Origin: JAWOFN01 sp046497505 [NCBI: bacterium]
GTDB lineage: Bacteria; Blakebacterota; Blakebacteria; Blakebacterales
Direction: 5' to 3'
Length of the DNA: 15,756 nt
Assembly (NCBI GenBank): GCA_046497505.1
Contig: JAWOFN010000046.1
Coordinates: 1-15,756 of the forward strand
The stretch's first letter is position 1. The number at the start of each line of letters is the position of its first letter. The notes under the pieces were generated by a model, which did no database searches, was not told the origin of the DNA, and saw only the letters and a list, made by a program, of their open reading frames with translations. Below are positions 1 through 7,909 of this stretch, in pieces. The translations under genes were made by a program, and so were the position numbers.

Positions 1-28
1 CGGCCAGCACGAGGGCTAAGCGTCGCAT
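1..28 (-). CDS. 5' end of an exported or membrane protein, cut by window edge
   Basis: Only the first nine codons are in the window. Reading leftward, an ATG at 28-26 gives MRRLALVLA, a basic N-terminus followed by hydrophobic residues, which is how a signal peptide or membrane anchor begins. A good ribosome binding site (GGGAGA, six bases from the ATG) lies just upstream at about 34-39. The gene is divergent from the Tricorn-type protease at 296, so the 267 bases between them should hold promoters for both. A TAGAAT hexamer on the minus strand at 77-72 is a possible -10 for this gene, but no convincing -35 accompanies it. Product unknown; the call rests on the start signal alone. Confidence 0.4.
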
Positions 29-295
29 CCGATTCTCCCGTCCAGTAGGTTGCGGTGCGTGGGACTCCAGGATTCTACATCCAGGTGGCCCGGGTTCGTC
101 ACCCTCCCTCTGAGGGGAACATCGAGCGCCGCTCCTGTCGGAAGCGCCCGGCACCCATCGGATGGTCCGCCCTGTTCAAGGAATCGGGAGGGCCGGGTGT
201 CTACCTTCATGTGGACTCCGTGATACCCGGCCGGGCCCGGTGCCGGGGTACCCGGAGCTTGGATGTCACCTGACCTCCTGCATGGAGTGTTCCCC

Positions 296-3200
296 ATGAG
301 ACGGACCTCACGGATCTCTGGACGGATCCTCACGATCCTGGCGGCCTGGGCCTTCCTGCTCACGGCGCTGGCCCAGCCCGCTGCCGCGGACCCCATCAAG
401 TTCGCCCGCTATCCTCACACCAGCCACGGCAAGGTAGCTTTCACCTACCACGGCGACATCTGGGTGGCGGACCTGGACGGGAAGAACCCTTATCGTCTGA
501 CCGCACATGTCGCCATGGACGAGTTCCCGCGCTTCTCGCCCGATGGGAACTGGGTCGCCTTCAACAGCAACCGCATGGGGAACGACGACATCTACGTGGT
601 CCCTGTCACCGGAGGCGTGCCCCGACAGGTGACCTTCCATACCACCGGGGACCGGGTCCTCTACTGGACCCCGGACGGAGAGCGGATCCTCTTCAGCTCG
701 AGCCGCAGCGCCCACCCCTTCATGAGTCCCCTCTACACGGTGGCCGCCGAAGGGGGTCTCCCGGTGCCTATGGACATGGCCATGGGCGCGTCGGGGATGA
801 TCCGTCAGGACGGGAGCATGATCGCCTTCAACCGGAAGGGCTTCAGCTACTGGCGGAAGGGTTACCGGGGGAACAACAACACCGACATCTACGTGCAGGA
901 CCTGGGGACGAAGGAGATCACCCAGCTCACCGATTTGGACCTGAAGGCCTTCCGTGAGCACACCCAGGACGCCCATCCCATGTGGGGCGCGGACGGGATG
1001 ATCTACTTCATGAGCGAGAAGGACGGGATCTTCAACATCTGGAAGATCGCGCCCACCGGCGGTGACCCGGTGCAGGTCACCCGCCACCGGGCAGACGGGG
1101 TGCAGTACCCCTCCATCAGCCCCGACGGCCGGACCATCGTGTATGAGAACGAGTTCGAACTCTGGCGGCTGGACATCCCCGGCGGCCGGCCGCAGAAGAT
1201 CGCCGTGGACCTGGCCTTCGACCCGAAGGTCAACCAGGTGGAGTACCTGCGCGCTGAGGACCGGGCGGACGATTTCAGTCCCAGCCCCGATGGGGAAGAA
1301 GTGGCGGTGAGCTACCACGGTGAGATCGTCATCGTGCCCGCGGACCCGGAGAAGGGGGAGAAGCGGCAGGTCACCTCCTCGCCCTGGCGCGACTGGCGTC
1401 AGGTGTGGTCCCCGGACGGCAAGTACCTGGCCTACATCTCCGACGAGTCGCTGGAAGAGGAGATCTGGCTCTTCGACCTAGAGAGCGGTGAGCGGAGCAA
1501 GCTCACCGACCACGCCAGCCTGAAGTCCTCGCCCGTCTGGTCCCGTGACGGCAGCCGGCTTGCCTTCGAGGCCGCCAACCGGCTCTTCCTCGCCGAGGCG
1601 GCCAGCGGCCGGGTCCGGGAACTGGCCTACAACGAGGCGGGCGGCTACTCGGTCTCCGAGTTCAGCCCGGACGGCCGGTGGCTGGTCTATTCCCGCAGCG
1701 ACGAGGACCTGAACAGCGAGGTCTATCTCTACGACATCGATGAGCGGCGTGAGGTCAACGTCACGGACAACCCCTGGCGGGAGGGATCGGGTGCACTGAC
1801 CCCGGACGGGAAGTGGCTGCTCTTCAGCTCGAACCGGGACGACGGCACCAGCCACCTGTTCAAGGTCAGCCTGACACGGATGACCGAGGACCCCGAGGAC
1901 CCCCTGGTGAAGGCCCGCAAGGAGGAAGAGGCCTCGGGCGGACGGGACCGGGGCGACCAGGAGCAGGAAGAAGAGCAGCCGCCGGCCCTGACCATCGAGA
2001 CCGAGGGGATCGGCCGCAGGGCCATCCAGCTGACCTCCGGGAGCGAGGGGGTGTACGACTTCTTCCTCTCGGCCGACGGGAAGACGATCTACTACACGAC
2101 CCGGACCGAAGACGGCACCATACTCAAGTCGATCGGCCTGGACGGGGAGGACGACAAGGAAATAGCGGAGGTCGGGTCCTACCGCGTCATCCCCACCGCC
2201 GACCGGAAGATGGTCTTCTGGACCCAGCGGGATGGGCTCTACCGCATGCCGGTGAGCGGTCGGGGGAAGGAACAGGTGCGTTTCGACTTCACGGTCACCG
2301 TGGACCGGAAGAAGGAGTGGCGCCAGATCTTCCAGGAGAGCTGGCGCACCATGAAGTACCGCTTCTACGACGAGGACATGCACGGGGTGGACTGGGAGGC
2401 CATGCGGCGCAAGTACGAGCCGCTCCTCTCCTACGTCGGGGTCAACCAGGACCTCTACGACCTCACCAACGAGATGATCGGGGAGCTGAACGCCTCGCAC
2501 ACGGGTGTGAGCGGACCCAGCGGCATCGAGACCCCGGACACCTACCGCACCGCCTACCCGGGGTTCGAGCTGAAGCCGGACGGGCGGGCCTACCGGGTGA
2601 GTCACGTCTACCGGGACGGTCCCGCGGACCGGGAGTGGGTGGCCATCGAGGCGGGGGACTACCTGATGGCTATCGACGGGCAGGCCATCGAGCCCCCCGA
2701 CAACTACTGGAAGTTCCTCAACCATACCCTGAACGACTACGTGACCCTCACCGTGAGCTCCTCGGCCAGCGGTCGGGACAGCCGCGAGGTCCGGGTCCAG
2801 ACCGTGAACTCCCTCCGCAACATCCAGTACGAGGAGTGGGTCTGGCAGCGTCGGAAGATGGTCGAGGAGTGGTCGGACGGCCAGATCGCCTACGTCCACA
2901 TCCGGAGCATGAACCGGTCCTCCCTGGAGCGCTTCGAGAACGAGATCGACCGGTTCTGGAACGCCAAGGGGATCATCGTCGACATCCGCTATAACGGCGG
3001 CGGGAACATCGACCAGCAGCTGCTGGACATCCTGGAGCGGCGTCCCTACGAGTACTGGAACAACCGCTGGGGTGCCCGCTCGTGGGGACGCCGTCCCCGG
3101 CAGGCCATCGCCGGACCGAAGGTGATGCTCATCAACTGGCGCTCGGCCTCGGACAGCGAGGTCACCCCCAAGGGCTTCCGGGACCTGGGTCTGGGCACCA

Positions 3201-3484
3201 TCGTGGGCACGCCCACCTATGGGGCGGTCATCGCCACCGGGAGCTACGGCCTGCTCAACGGGGGCCGGATCCGCACCCCCGGTTCGCTGGTGGTGGCCTA
3301 CGACCCCACGAAACCGAACAACTACGGGGTGAACCTGGAGAACTACGGGGTCGCTCCGGACATATGGGTGGAGAACAGCCCGCAGGACGAGCTGGACGGG
3401 TTCGACCGCGAACTGAAGACGGCGGTGGACGAGGCGCTGAAGATGCTCGCCCAGGGGCGCTGGCAGTACGAAGGCGGCCGCTGA
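296..3484 (+). CDS. Exported Tricorn-type protease (peptidase family S41)
   Basis: This 1062-residue protein has the layout of Tricorn proteases, large serine peptidases that degrade oligopeptides. Residues 1-31 form a signal peptide (basic start, hydrophobic core, AAA before D32), so it should act outside the cytoplasm. Residues 35-660 hold WD40/TolB-like beta-propeller repeats with recurring SPDG motifs (81, 275, 330, 372, 457). An acidic low-complexity linker lies at about 530-566. The C-terminal half has a PDZ-like region (755-835) and the S41 core. Counterparts of the Tricorn catalytic residues are visible: Ser734-His735 in NASHTG, nucleophile Ser952 in RSASDSE, and Glu1015 in ENYGV. An open frame extends up to an ATG at 263, but the ATG at 296 has GGAG eight bases upstream and starts directly at the signal peptide. 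Length matches the family. A terminator follows at 3543. Confidence 0.93.
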   Translation: MRRTSRISGRILTILAAWAFLLTALAQPAAADPIKFARYPHTSHGKVAFTYHGDIWVADLDGKNPYRLTAHVAMDEFPRFSPDGNWVAFNSNRMGNDDIYVVPVTGGVPRQVTFHTTGDRVLYWTPDGERILFSSSRSAHPFMSPLYTVAAEGGLPVPMDMAMGASGMIRQDGSMIAFNRKGFSYWRKGYRGNNNTDIYVQDLGTKEITQLTDLDLKAFREHTQDAHPMWGADGMIYFMSEKDGIFNIWKIAPTGGDPVQVTRHRADGVQYPSISPDGRTIVYENEFELWRLDIPGGRPQKIAVDLAFDPKVNQVEYLRAEDRADDFSPSPDGEEVAVSYHGEIVIVPADPEKGEKRQVTSSPWRDWRQVWSPDGKYLAYISDESLEEEIWLFDLESGERSKLTDHASLKSSPVWSRDGSRLAFEAANRLFLAEAASGRVRELAYNEAGGYSVSEFSPDGRWLVYSRSDEDLNSEVYLYDIDERREVNVTDNPWREGSGALTPDGKWLLFSSNRDDGTSHLFKVSLTRMTEDPEDPLVKARKEEEASGGRDRGDQEQEEEQPPALTIETEGIGRRAIQLTSGSEGVYDFFLSADGKTIYYTTRTEDGTILKSIGLDGEDDKEIAEVGSYRVIPTADRKMVFWTQRDGLYRMPVSGRGKEQVRFDFTVTVDRKKEWRQIFQESWRTMKYRFYDEDMHGVDWEAMRRKYEPLLSYVGVNQDLYDLTNEMIGELNASHTGVSGPSGIETPDTYRTAYPGFELKPDGRAYRVSHVYRDGPADREWVAIEAGDYLMAIDGQAIEPPDNYWKFLNHTLNDYVTLTVSSSASGRDSREVRVQTVNSLRNIQYEEWVWQRRKMVEEWSDGQIAYVHIRSMNRSSLERFENEIDRFWNAKGIIVDIRYNGGGNIDQQLLDILERRPYEYWNNRWGARSWGRRPRQAIAGPKVMLINWRSASDSEVTPKGFRDLGLGTIVGTPTYGAVIATGSYGLLNGGRIRTPGSLVVAYDPTKPNNYGVNLENYGVAPDIWVENSPQDELDGFDRELKTAVDEALKMLAQGRWQYEGGR

Positions 3485-3542
3485 GGGTGCAGACGGTCTC
3501 AGGGTCCTCCGGAAGGGTCTCGGACCCTGACGGGGACCTTGA

Positions 3543-3582
3543 AGGGGGCGTCCGGGGCGACCCGGGCGTCCCTTCCTCTTTC
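3543..3582 (+). terminator. Intrinsic terminator after the Tricorn-type protease gene
   Basis: Arms 3545-3556 and 3561-3572 pair over 12 bp, with two G-U wobbles, around a GCGA tetraloop (3557-3560, GNRA type). The stem can extend by one G-U and one A-T pair. It is followed by the T-rich stretch TTCCTCTTTC. It begins about 60 nt after the protease stop codon. It is the strongest hairpin seen in the window. Confidence 0.75.
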
Positions 3583-3596
3583 AGGGGGGTGGAGCG

Positions 3597-3621
3597 GCGG
3601 GGTGGAAGCCCCGCTTGCTTT
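3597..3621 (+). terminator. Second GC-rich hairpin, possible back-up terminator
   Basis: GCGGGG (3597-3602) and CCCCGC (3609-3614) form a perfect 6-bp stem with a 6-nt loop, followed by TTGCTTT. It lies 15 nt after the first terminator, so the two may act in tandem. The T tract is interrupted, so its strength is uncertain. A 7-bp inverted repeat, CAGGGTC at 3500-3506 with GACCCTG at 3523-3529, lies further upstream without a T tract. Confidence 0.4.
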
Positions 3622-3720
3622 CGGACGTCGAAGAACACACCATGCGGACCCACCGCGGACCCTCCGGGGGTTCCGTGATGGCCTGAGGACTTCGAAGCAC
3701 CGACGCGCGAGGAGAGATCC

Positions 3721-4254
3721 ATGAAGGACCTGTATGCCCGGACCGTCCGGTCCGGCCTGGTCGCCCTGACCCTGCTCACCACAGCCCTGGCCGTGCCGGC
3801 TGCGGCCCAGCAGCCGGGAGAGCCCGCCCCCGCCCTGGAAGTGACCACCCTGGAGGGGGAGACCCTCACCCTGGCCGACCTGGAGGGTCAGGTGGTGGTG
3901 CTGGACTTCTGGGCCACCTGGTGCCAGCCGTGCCTGCGGGAGATCCCCGATTACAACCACATCTACGAGGAATACCGGGACCAGGGGGACGGCTTCTCTA
4001 TCGTGGGCCTGACCATCGCCTCGGGGAGCGAGCAGGATGTGAGGGACTGGATGGAAGAGGGGCAGGAGCTCGCCTACCCCGTGGCCGTGGTGGACGACTC
4101 GGTCCCGCAGGCGTGGGGCGGTGTGATGGTGGTGCCCACCACCTTCGTCATCGGCCGGGACGGCAAGATCCTCAAGCGCTTCGAGGGAGCCACGCAGGAG
4201 AAGCTGGACTACATCAGGGAGCTCGCTGGCGCCAGGACATCCGGGGGACGGTAG
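3721..4254 (+). CDS. Exported TlpA/ResA-like thiol-disulfide oxidoreductase
   Basis: A 177-residue thioredoxin-fold protein. Residues 1-29 are a signal peptide ending in PAAA, so it works outside the cytoplasm. There is no lipobox cysteine. The active site WCQPC (Cys68, Cys71) sits in the FWATWC context typical of the TlpA/ResA branch of the AhpC/TSA-thioredoxin superfamily, and the cis-proline loop is VVPTT (Pro139). TlpA-like proteins reduce disulfides or apocytochrome/copper-site cysteines in the periplasm; the exact partner cannot be read from sequence. GGAGAG lies about five bases before the ATG. It follows the terminator region of the protease gene, so it is probably transcribed on its own, and it converges with the PII-like gene. 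A link to copper handling is possible, since some TlpA proteins mature copper sites, but that is inference. Confidence 0.88.
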   Translation: MKDLYARTVRSGLVALTLLTTALAVPAAAQQPGEPAPALEVTTLEGETLTLADLEGQVVVLDFWATWCQPCLREIPDYNHIYEEYRDQGDGFSIVGLTIASGSEQDVRDWMEEGQELAYPVAVVDDSVPQAWGGVMVVPTTFVIGRDGKILKRFEGATQEKLDYIRELAGARTSGGR

Positions 4255-4283
4255 CGCAACCGATCGGGAGCAGGGCCATACCG

Positions 4284-4296
4284 AAGACCAGGTCTT
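4284..4296. other. Small hairpin between convergent genes
   Basis: AAGAC-CAG-GTCTT forms a 5-bp stem with a 3-nt loop in the 98-nt gap between the convergent tlpA-like and PII-like genes. CCG/CGG flanks could extend it past a bulge. Its location suits a terminator for either strand, but no run of T follows, so this is only a weak candidate. Confidence 0.25.
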
Positions 4297-4352
4297 TGTC
4301 GGGGGCACAGGCGGCGCTGCTCTCTCTTCTCACAGCAGTCGCGGCCTGAGGA

Positions 4353-4727
4353 TCAGCTCGAGGCGACGGTCCGGCTGAGCCTGCTGCCGGTCCGCAGGTC
4401 CACGGCCTGCCGCACCGGAGTCACATAGGCGAACCCGTCCCCGCGCTGCCCTGTGTGGGCCTGATCGGCGATGGCCTCGAGGATCGCATCGGTCCGGACA
4501 TGGGGGCACACCAGTTCGAGTCGGGCGAGGGTGGAGTAGCGCTCCACCAGCTCGAAGGAGTACTTGAAGTCCTTCGGGTCGACCCCCCGGCCCATGGCCT
4601 GCACGTCGATGATGGTCATTTGGCAGACGCCGAGGTTCTCAAGGGCACCGATCACGTCGGACACCCGTTCCGGCCGGATATAGGCTTTGATCTCGACGAG
4701 TCCCTGTTTGTTCTGTTCTTCGGTCAT
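4353..4727 (-). CDS. Divergent PII-family signalling protein in the cus operon
   Basis: This 124-residue protein matches PII (GlnB/GlnK) along its length. The clearest mark is TGQRGDGF (92-99) followed by AYVTPV and VDLRTG, equivalent to the C-terminal PII signature TGxxGDGK. The T-loop region (45-66) keeps its length but has Lys56 where GlnB has the uridylylated Tyr51, and Phe99 replaces the phosphate-contacting Lys90. Canonical uridylylation and standard ATP/2-oxoglutarate sensing are therefore unlikely. It starts 43 nt after the cusA stop on the same strand with only a weak GAGAG ribosome site, so it is probably the last gene of cusCBA. A divergent PII group (PII-NG) has been reported beside heavy-metal RND pumps; this gene fits that description. 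Inferred role: modulating or sensing for the pump, perhaps by binding metal or nucleotide. The partner is unknown. Confidence 0.85.
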   Translation of the reverse strand: MTEEQNKQGLVEIKAYIRPERVSDVIGALENLGVCQMTIIDVQAMGRGVDPKDFKYSFELVERYSTLARLELVCPHVRTDAILEAIADQAHTGQRGDGFAYVTPVRQAVDLRTGSRLSRTVASS

Positions 4728-4770
4728 GTCGACTCTGCTCTCGTGAAGGGTTCACCCATGCTGCGGGGGC

Positions 4771-7700
4771 TCAGTGGCCCACCCCCTTGTAGCGGAGCAC
4801 GCCTCGCTTCAGTTCCCATTCCTTGTAGAGACTCCAGGCCACAGGGAGCACGATCAGGATCAGGACCAGGCTGGTCAGGATCCCGCCGATGAGGGGTGTG
4901 GCCAGGGGCTTCATGACGTCGCTCCCGGTCCCGGTGCTCCACATGATGGGCAGCAGGCCGATGAGGCTGGTGGCCACGGTCATGAGCTTGGGGCGCAGAC
5001 GGAGCACACTGCCGTCGATGGCCGCCTCCCGGATGTCCTCCCTGGTGACATCCCCCTTGAGGATGCGCTTGTCCAGGGCCTCGTTGAGGTAGACCAGCAT
5101 CACCACGCCTGTCTCCACCGCCACCCCGAAGAGGGCGATGTAGCCGACCCATACCGCCACGCTGTAGTTGTATCCCAGACCCCACTGGAGCAGCACCCCG
5201 CCGACCAGTGCGAAGGGTACGGAGAGCACGACCAGGAACGCCTCCCCGAAACTGTGGAAGGTGAAGTACAGGAGCAGCATGATGATGAGCAGCACCGCAG
5301 GCATGAGGGTCATGAGCCGCTTGCGGGCGCGGACCTGGTTCTCATACTGACCGGACCATCCTACATAGTAGCCCTCAGGCAGCTCGAGCTGCTCCTCGAG
5401 GGCCACCTTCGCCTCGTCCACGAAACTCCCCATGTCACGGCCCCGGACGTTCAGCATCACCAGCGAGCGCAGCATCCCGTTCTCGCTGTTGATCATGGGG
5501 GGACCCGCGTTGATGCTGATGTTCGCGACCTGGTCCAGGGGGATCTGCGCCCCCGTGGTGGCGGGGACGAGCACCCGTCCCAGCGCCTCGGGGTCCTGGC
5601 GGTAATCGGGGAGGTAGCGCACCCGCACGGGGAAACGCTCCCGGCCTTCCACCGTGGTGGTCAGGTTCATGCCGCCGATGGCGGTCTCCACCACCATCTG
5701 GGCATCCTGTACGCTCACGCCGTACCGTGCGGCTTCGCGGCGGTCGATCTCGATGTCGAGGTACTTCCCGCCCACCACCCGTTCGGCGTAGACATCCGCC
5801 GCGCCGGGGATGGTACGCATGATCTCCTCCGCCTCCAGCGCCAGTTCGGCCAGCTGTTCGAGGTCGGGACCGAAGATCTTCACGCCCAGGTCGGTCCGCA
5901 CCCCGGTGGCCAGCATCTGGATCCGGTTGATGATGGGCTGGGTCCAGCCGTTGGTCAGGCCGGGGATCTGGAGCTTGGAATCCAGTTCCCCGATGAGGTC
6001 GGGCTTGGTCATCCCCTCACGCCACTCCTCCCTCGGCTTCAGGAGGATGATGGTCTCGATCATGCTCACCGGGGCCGGGTCGGTGGCCGTCTCGGCCCGG
6101 CCCACCTTGCCCAGCACATACTCCACCTCCGGGATCTCCTTGATGAGCTTGTCGGTGACCTGGAGCAGGCGCTTGGCCTCGGTCACACTCACGTTGGGCA
6201 GGGTCACGGGCATGTAGAGGAGGCTGCCCTCGTCCAGGGAGGGCATGAACTCCCGTCCCCGGCTGGCGGCGATGGGGATGGTGGCGATGAGGATGAGCAG
6301 GGTCATGGCCAGGGTGCTCCAGCGGAAGCGGAGCACGAAGACCTGGATCTTGTGGTAGATGGCCACCAGGACCCGCATGAGCGGGTTCTCGGACTCGGCC
6401 CGCATGTGCCCCCTCATGAACACGGTCATGAGGACGGGGACCAGGGTGATGGCGATGAAGGCCGCCGCGGTCATGGTGAAGGTCTTGGTGAAGGCCAGGG
6501 GCCGGAAGAGGCGTCCCTCCTGGCCGGTGAGGAGGAAGACCGGTACGAAGGAGAGGATGATGATCATGAGGCTGAAGAAGATGGGGCGGCCCACCTGCTT
6601 GGCGGAGACGAGCACGGTCTTCACGACATTGCTCCGAGCCTCCTCGTCCCCCTCCGATATATGGCGGAAGGCGTTCTCCACCATCACCACCGAGGCATCC
6701 ACGATCACCCCGATTGCGATGGCCACCCCGCCCAGCGACATGATGTTCGAGGTGATGCCGATGTAGTACATGAAGATGAAGCTGATGAGCACCGCCACGG
6801 GCAGGCTGATGATGATGGCCATCGCGCTCCGGAAGTGGAGCAGGAAGACCAGCACGATCAGGGCCACGATGATCGCTTCCTCCAGCAGCGTATGCCGGAG
6901 AGTGTCCACCGCGTTCTCGATCAGCTCGGAACGGTCGTATGCCGTGGTCACGATGACGCCGTCGGGGAGCCCGGACTTGAGCTCCTCCATCTTCACCTTC
7001 ACCCGGTCGATGACGTCCTTGGCGTTCTCTCCGTAGCGCATCACCACGATGCCGCCGACGACCTCGCCCTCACCGTTCTCATCCAGCAGGCCGCGCCGGA
7101 TGTCGCCGCCCATCTGGACGGTCCCCAGGTTGCGCACGTAGATCGGGGTGCCGTCGGGACTGGCCCCGACCACGATGTTCTCCACGTCCTCCACCGACTC
7201 GATGTAGCCCAGGCCCCGGACCACGTACTCCATGTCCGTCATCTCCAGGAGCCGTCCCCCGACATCGTTGTTGCTCTGCCGCACCGACATGACCACGTGT
7301 CTGAGGGGGATGTCGTAGGCCAGGAGCTTGGAGGGATCCACGTCGATCTGGTACTGGCGGACGAACCCGCCGATGGAGGCGACCTCGCTCACACCGGGTA
7401 CGGCGGTGAGCTGGTAGCGGATGTACCAGTCCTGGATGGCCCGGAGATCGCCGAGGTCGTGGCGGTCGCTCTTCAGCGTGTACCAGTAGACGTGTCCCAC
7501 GCCGGTCCCGTCGGGACCCAGCGTGGGGGTCACACCCTGGGGGAGGAGGCTCTGGGCGTAGTTCAGCTTCTCCAGGACCCGGCTCCGGGCCCAGTAGATG
7601 TCCACATCATCCTCGAAGATCACGTAGATGATGCTGGTGCCGAACATGCTCGTGGCCCGCACCGTCTTCACCCTGGGAAGGCCCTGGAGGGCCGTGGAGA

Positions 7701-7905
7701 GGGGATAGGTGATCTGGTCCTCGATCACCTGGGGGCCCCGTCCCATCCAGTCGGTCGCCACGATGACCTGGTTGTCGCTCAGGTCGGGTATGGCGTCCAG
7801 CGGGGTGTTCTGGAGGGCCCAGACCCCCCACCCGATGCCCAGTGCGAACAGGATCAGTACGACCAGGCGGTTGCGTACGCTTGCTTCGATAAGTCGTTCG
7901 ATCAT
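4771..7905 (-). CDS. cusA: Cu(I)/Ag(I) efflux RND transporter CusA
   Basis: Inner-membrane pump subunit of 1044 residues, normal for the heavy-metal RND family. It exports Cu(I)/Ag(I) through CusB and CusC using the proton gradient. The N-terminus (MIERLIEASVRNR, then a membrane helix and NTPLDAIPDLSDNQV) is characteristic. The three substrate methionines of E. coli CusA (573, 623, 672) align with Met565, Met615 and Met664 with the same spacing (50 and 49 residues), in LLYMP, APVSM and RIQM. This supports copper/silver rather than Zn/Co/Ni specificity. Proton-relay counterparts are Asp403 (IGVIVDAS), Glu931 (GVAVETG) and Lys973 (RPKLMTV). Helix clusters lie at about 340-495 and 865-1025, with large periplasmic loops between. 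The start lies 4 nt after the cusB stop with no strong ribosome site, suggesting translational coupling. Confidence 0.97.
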   Translation of the reverse strand: MIERLIEASVRNRLVVLILFALGIGWGVWALQNTPLDAIPDLSDNQVIVATDWMGRGPQVIEDQITYPLSTALQGLPRVKTVRATSMFGTSIIYVIFEDDVDIYWARSRVLEKLNYAQSLLPQGVTPTLGPDGTGVGHVYWYTLKSDRHDLGDLRAIQDWYIRYQLTAVPGVSEVASIGGFVRQYQIDVDPSKLLAYDIPLRHVVMSVRQSNNDVGGRLLEMTDMEYVVRGLGYIESVEDVENIVVGASPDGTPIYVRNLGTVQMGGDIRRGLLDENGEGEVVGGIVVMRYGENAKDVIDRVKVKMEELKSGLPDGVIVTTAYDRSELIENAVDTLRHTLLEEAIIVALIVLVFLLHFRSAMAIIISLPVAVLISFIFMYYIGITSNIMSLGGVAIAIGVIVDASVVMVENAFRHISEGDEEARSNVVKTVLVSAKQVGRPIFFSLMIIILSFVPVFLLTGQEGRLFRPLAFTKTFTMTAAAFIAITLVPVLMTVFMRGHMRAESENPLMRVLVAIYHKIQVFVLRFRWSTLAMTLLILIATIPIAASRGREFMPSLDEGSLLYMPVTLPNVSVTEAKRLLQVTDKLIKEIPEVEYVLGKVGRAETATDPAPVSMIETIILLKPREEWREGMTKPDLIGELDSKLQIPGLTNGWTQPIINRIQMLATGVRTDLGVKIFGPDLEQLAELALEAEEIMRTIPGAADVYAERVVGGKYLDIEIDRREAARYGVSVQDAQMVVETAIGGMNLTTTVEGRERFPVRVRYLPDYRQDPEALGRVLVPATTGAQIPLDQVANISINAGPPMINSENGMLRSLVMLNVRGRDMGSFVDEAKVALEEQLELPEGYYVGWSGQYENQVRARKRLMTLMPAVLLIIMLLLYFTFHSFGEAFLVVLSVPFALVGGVLLQWGLGYNYSVAVWVGYIALFGVAVETGVVMLVYLNEALDKRILKGDVTREDIREAAIDGSVLRLRPKLMTVATSLIGLLPIMWSTGTGSDVMKPLATPLIGGILTSLVLILIVLPVAWSLYKEWELKRGVLRYKGVGH

Positions 7906-7909
7906 CGTA

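Noticed and set aside
308-2899. Long minus-strand open frames inside the protease gene
   Set aside because: Low-complexity Val/Gly/His/Asp-rich translations without ribosome sites or motifs; the plus strand encodes a complete Tricorn-type protein.
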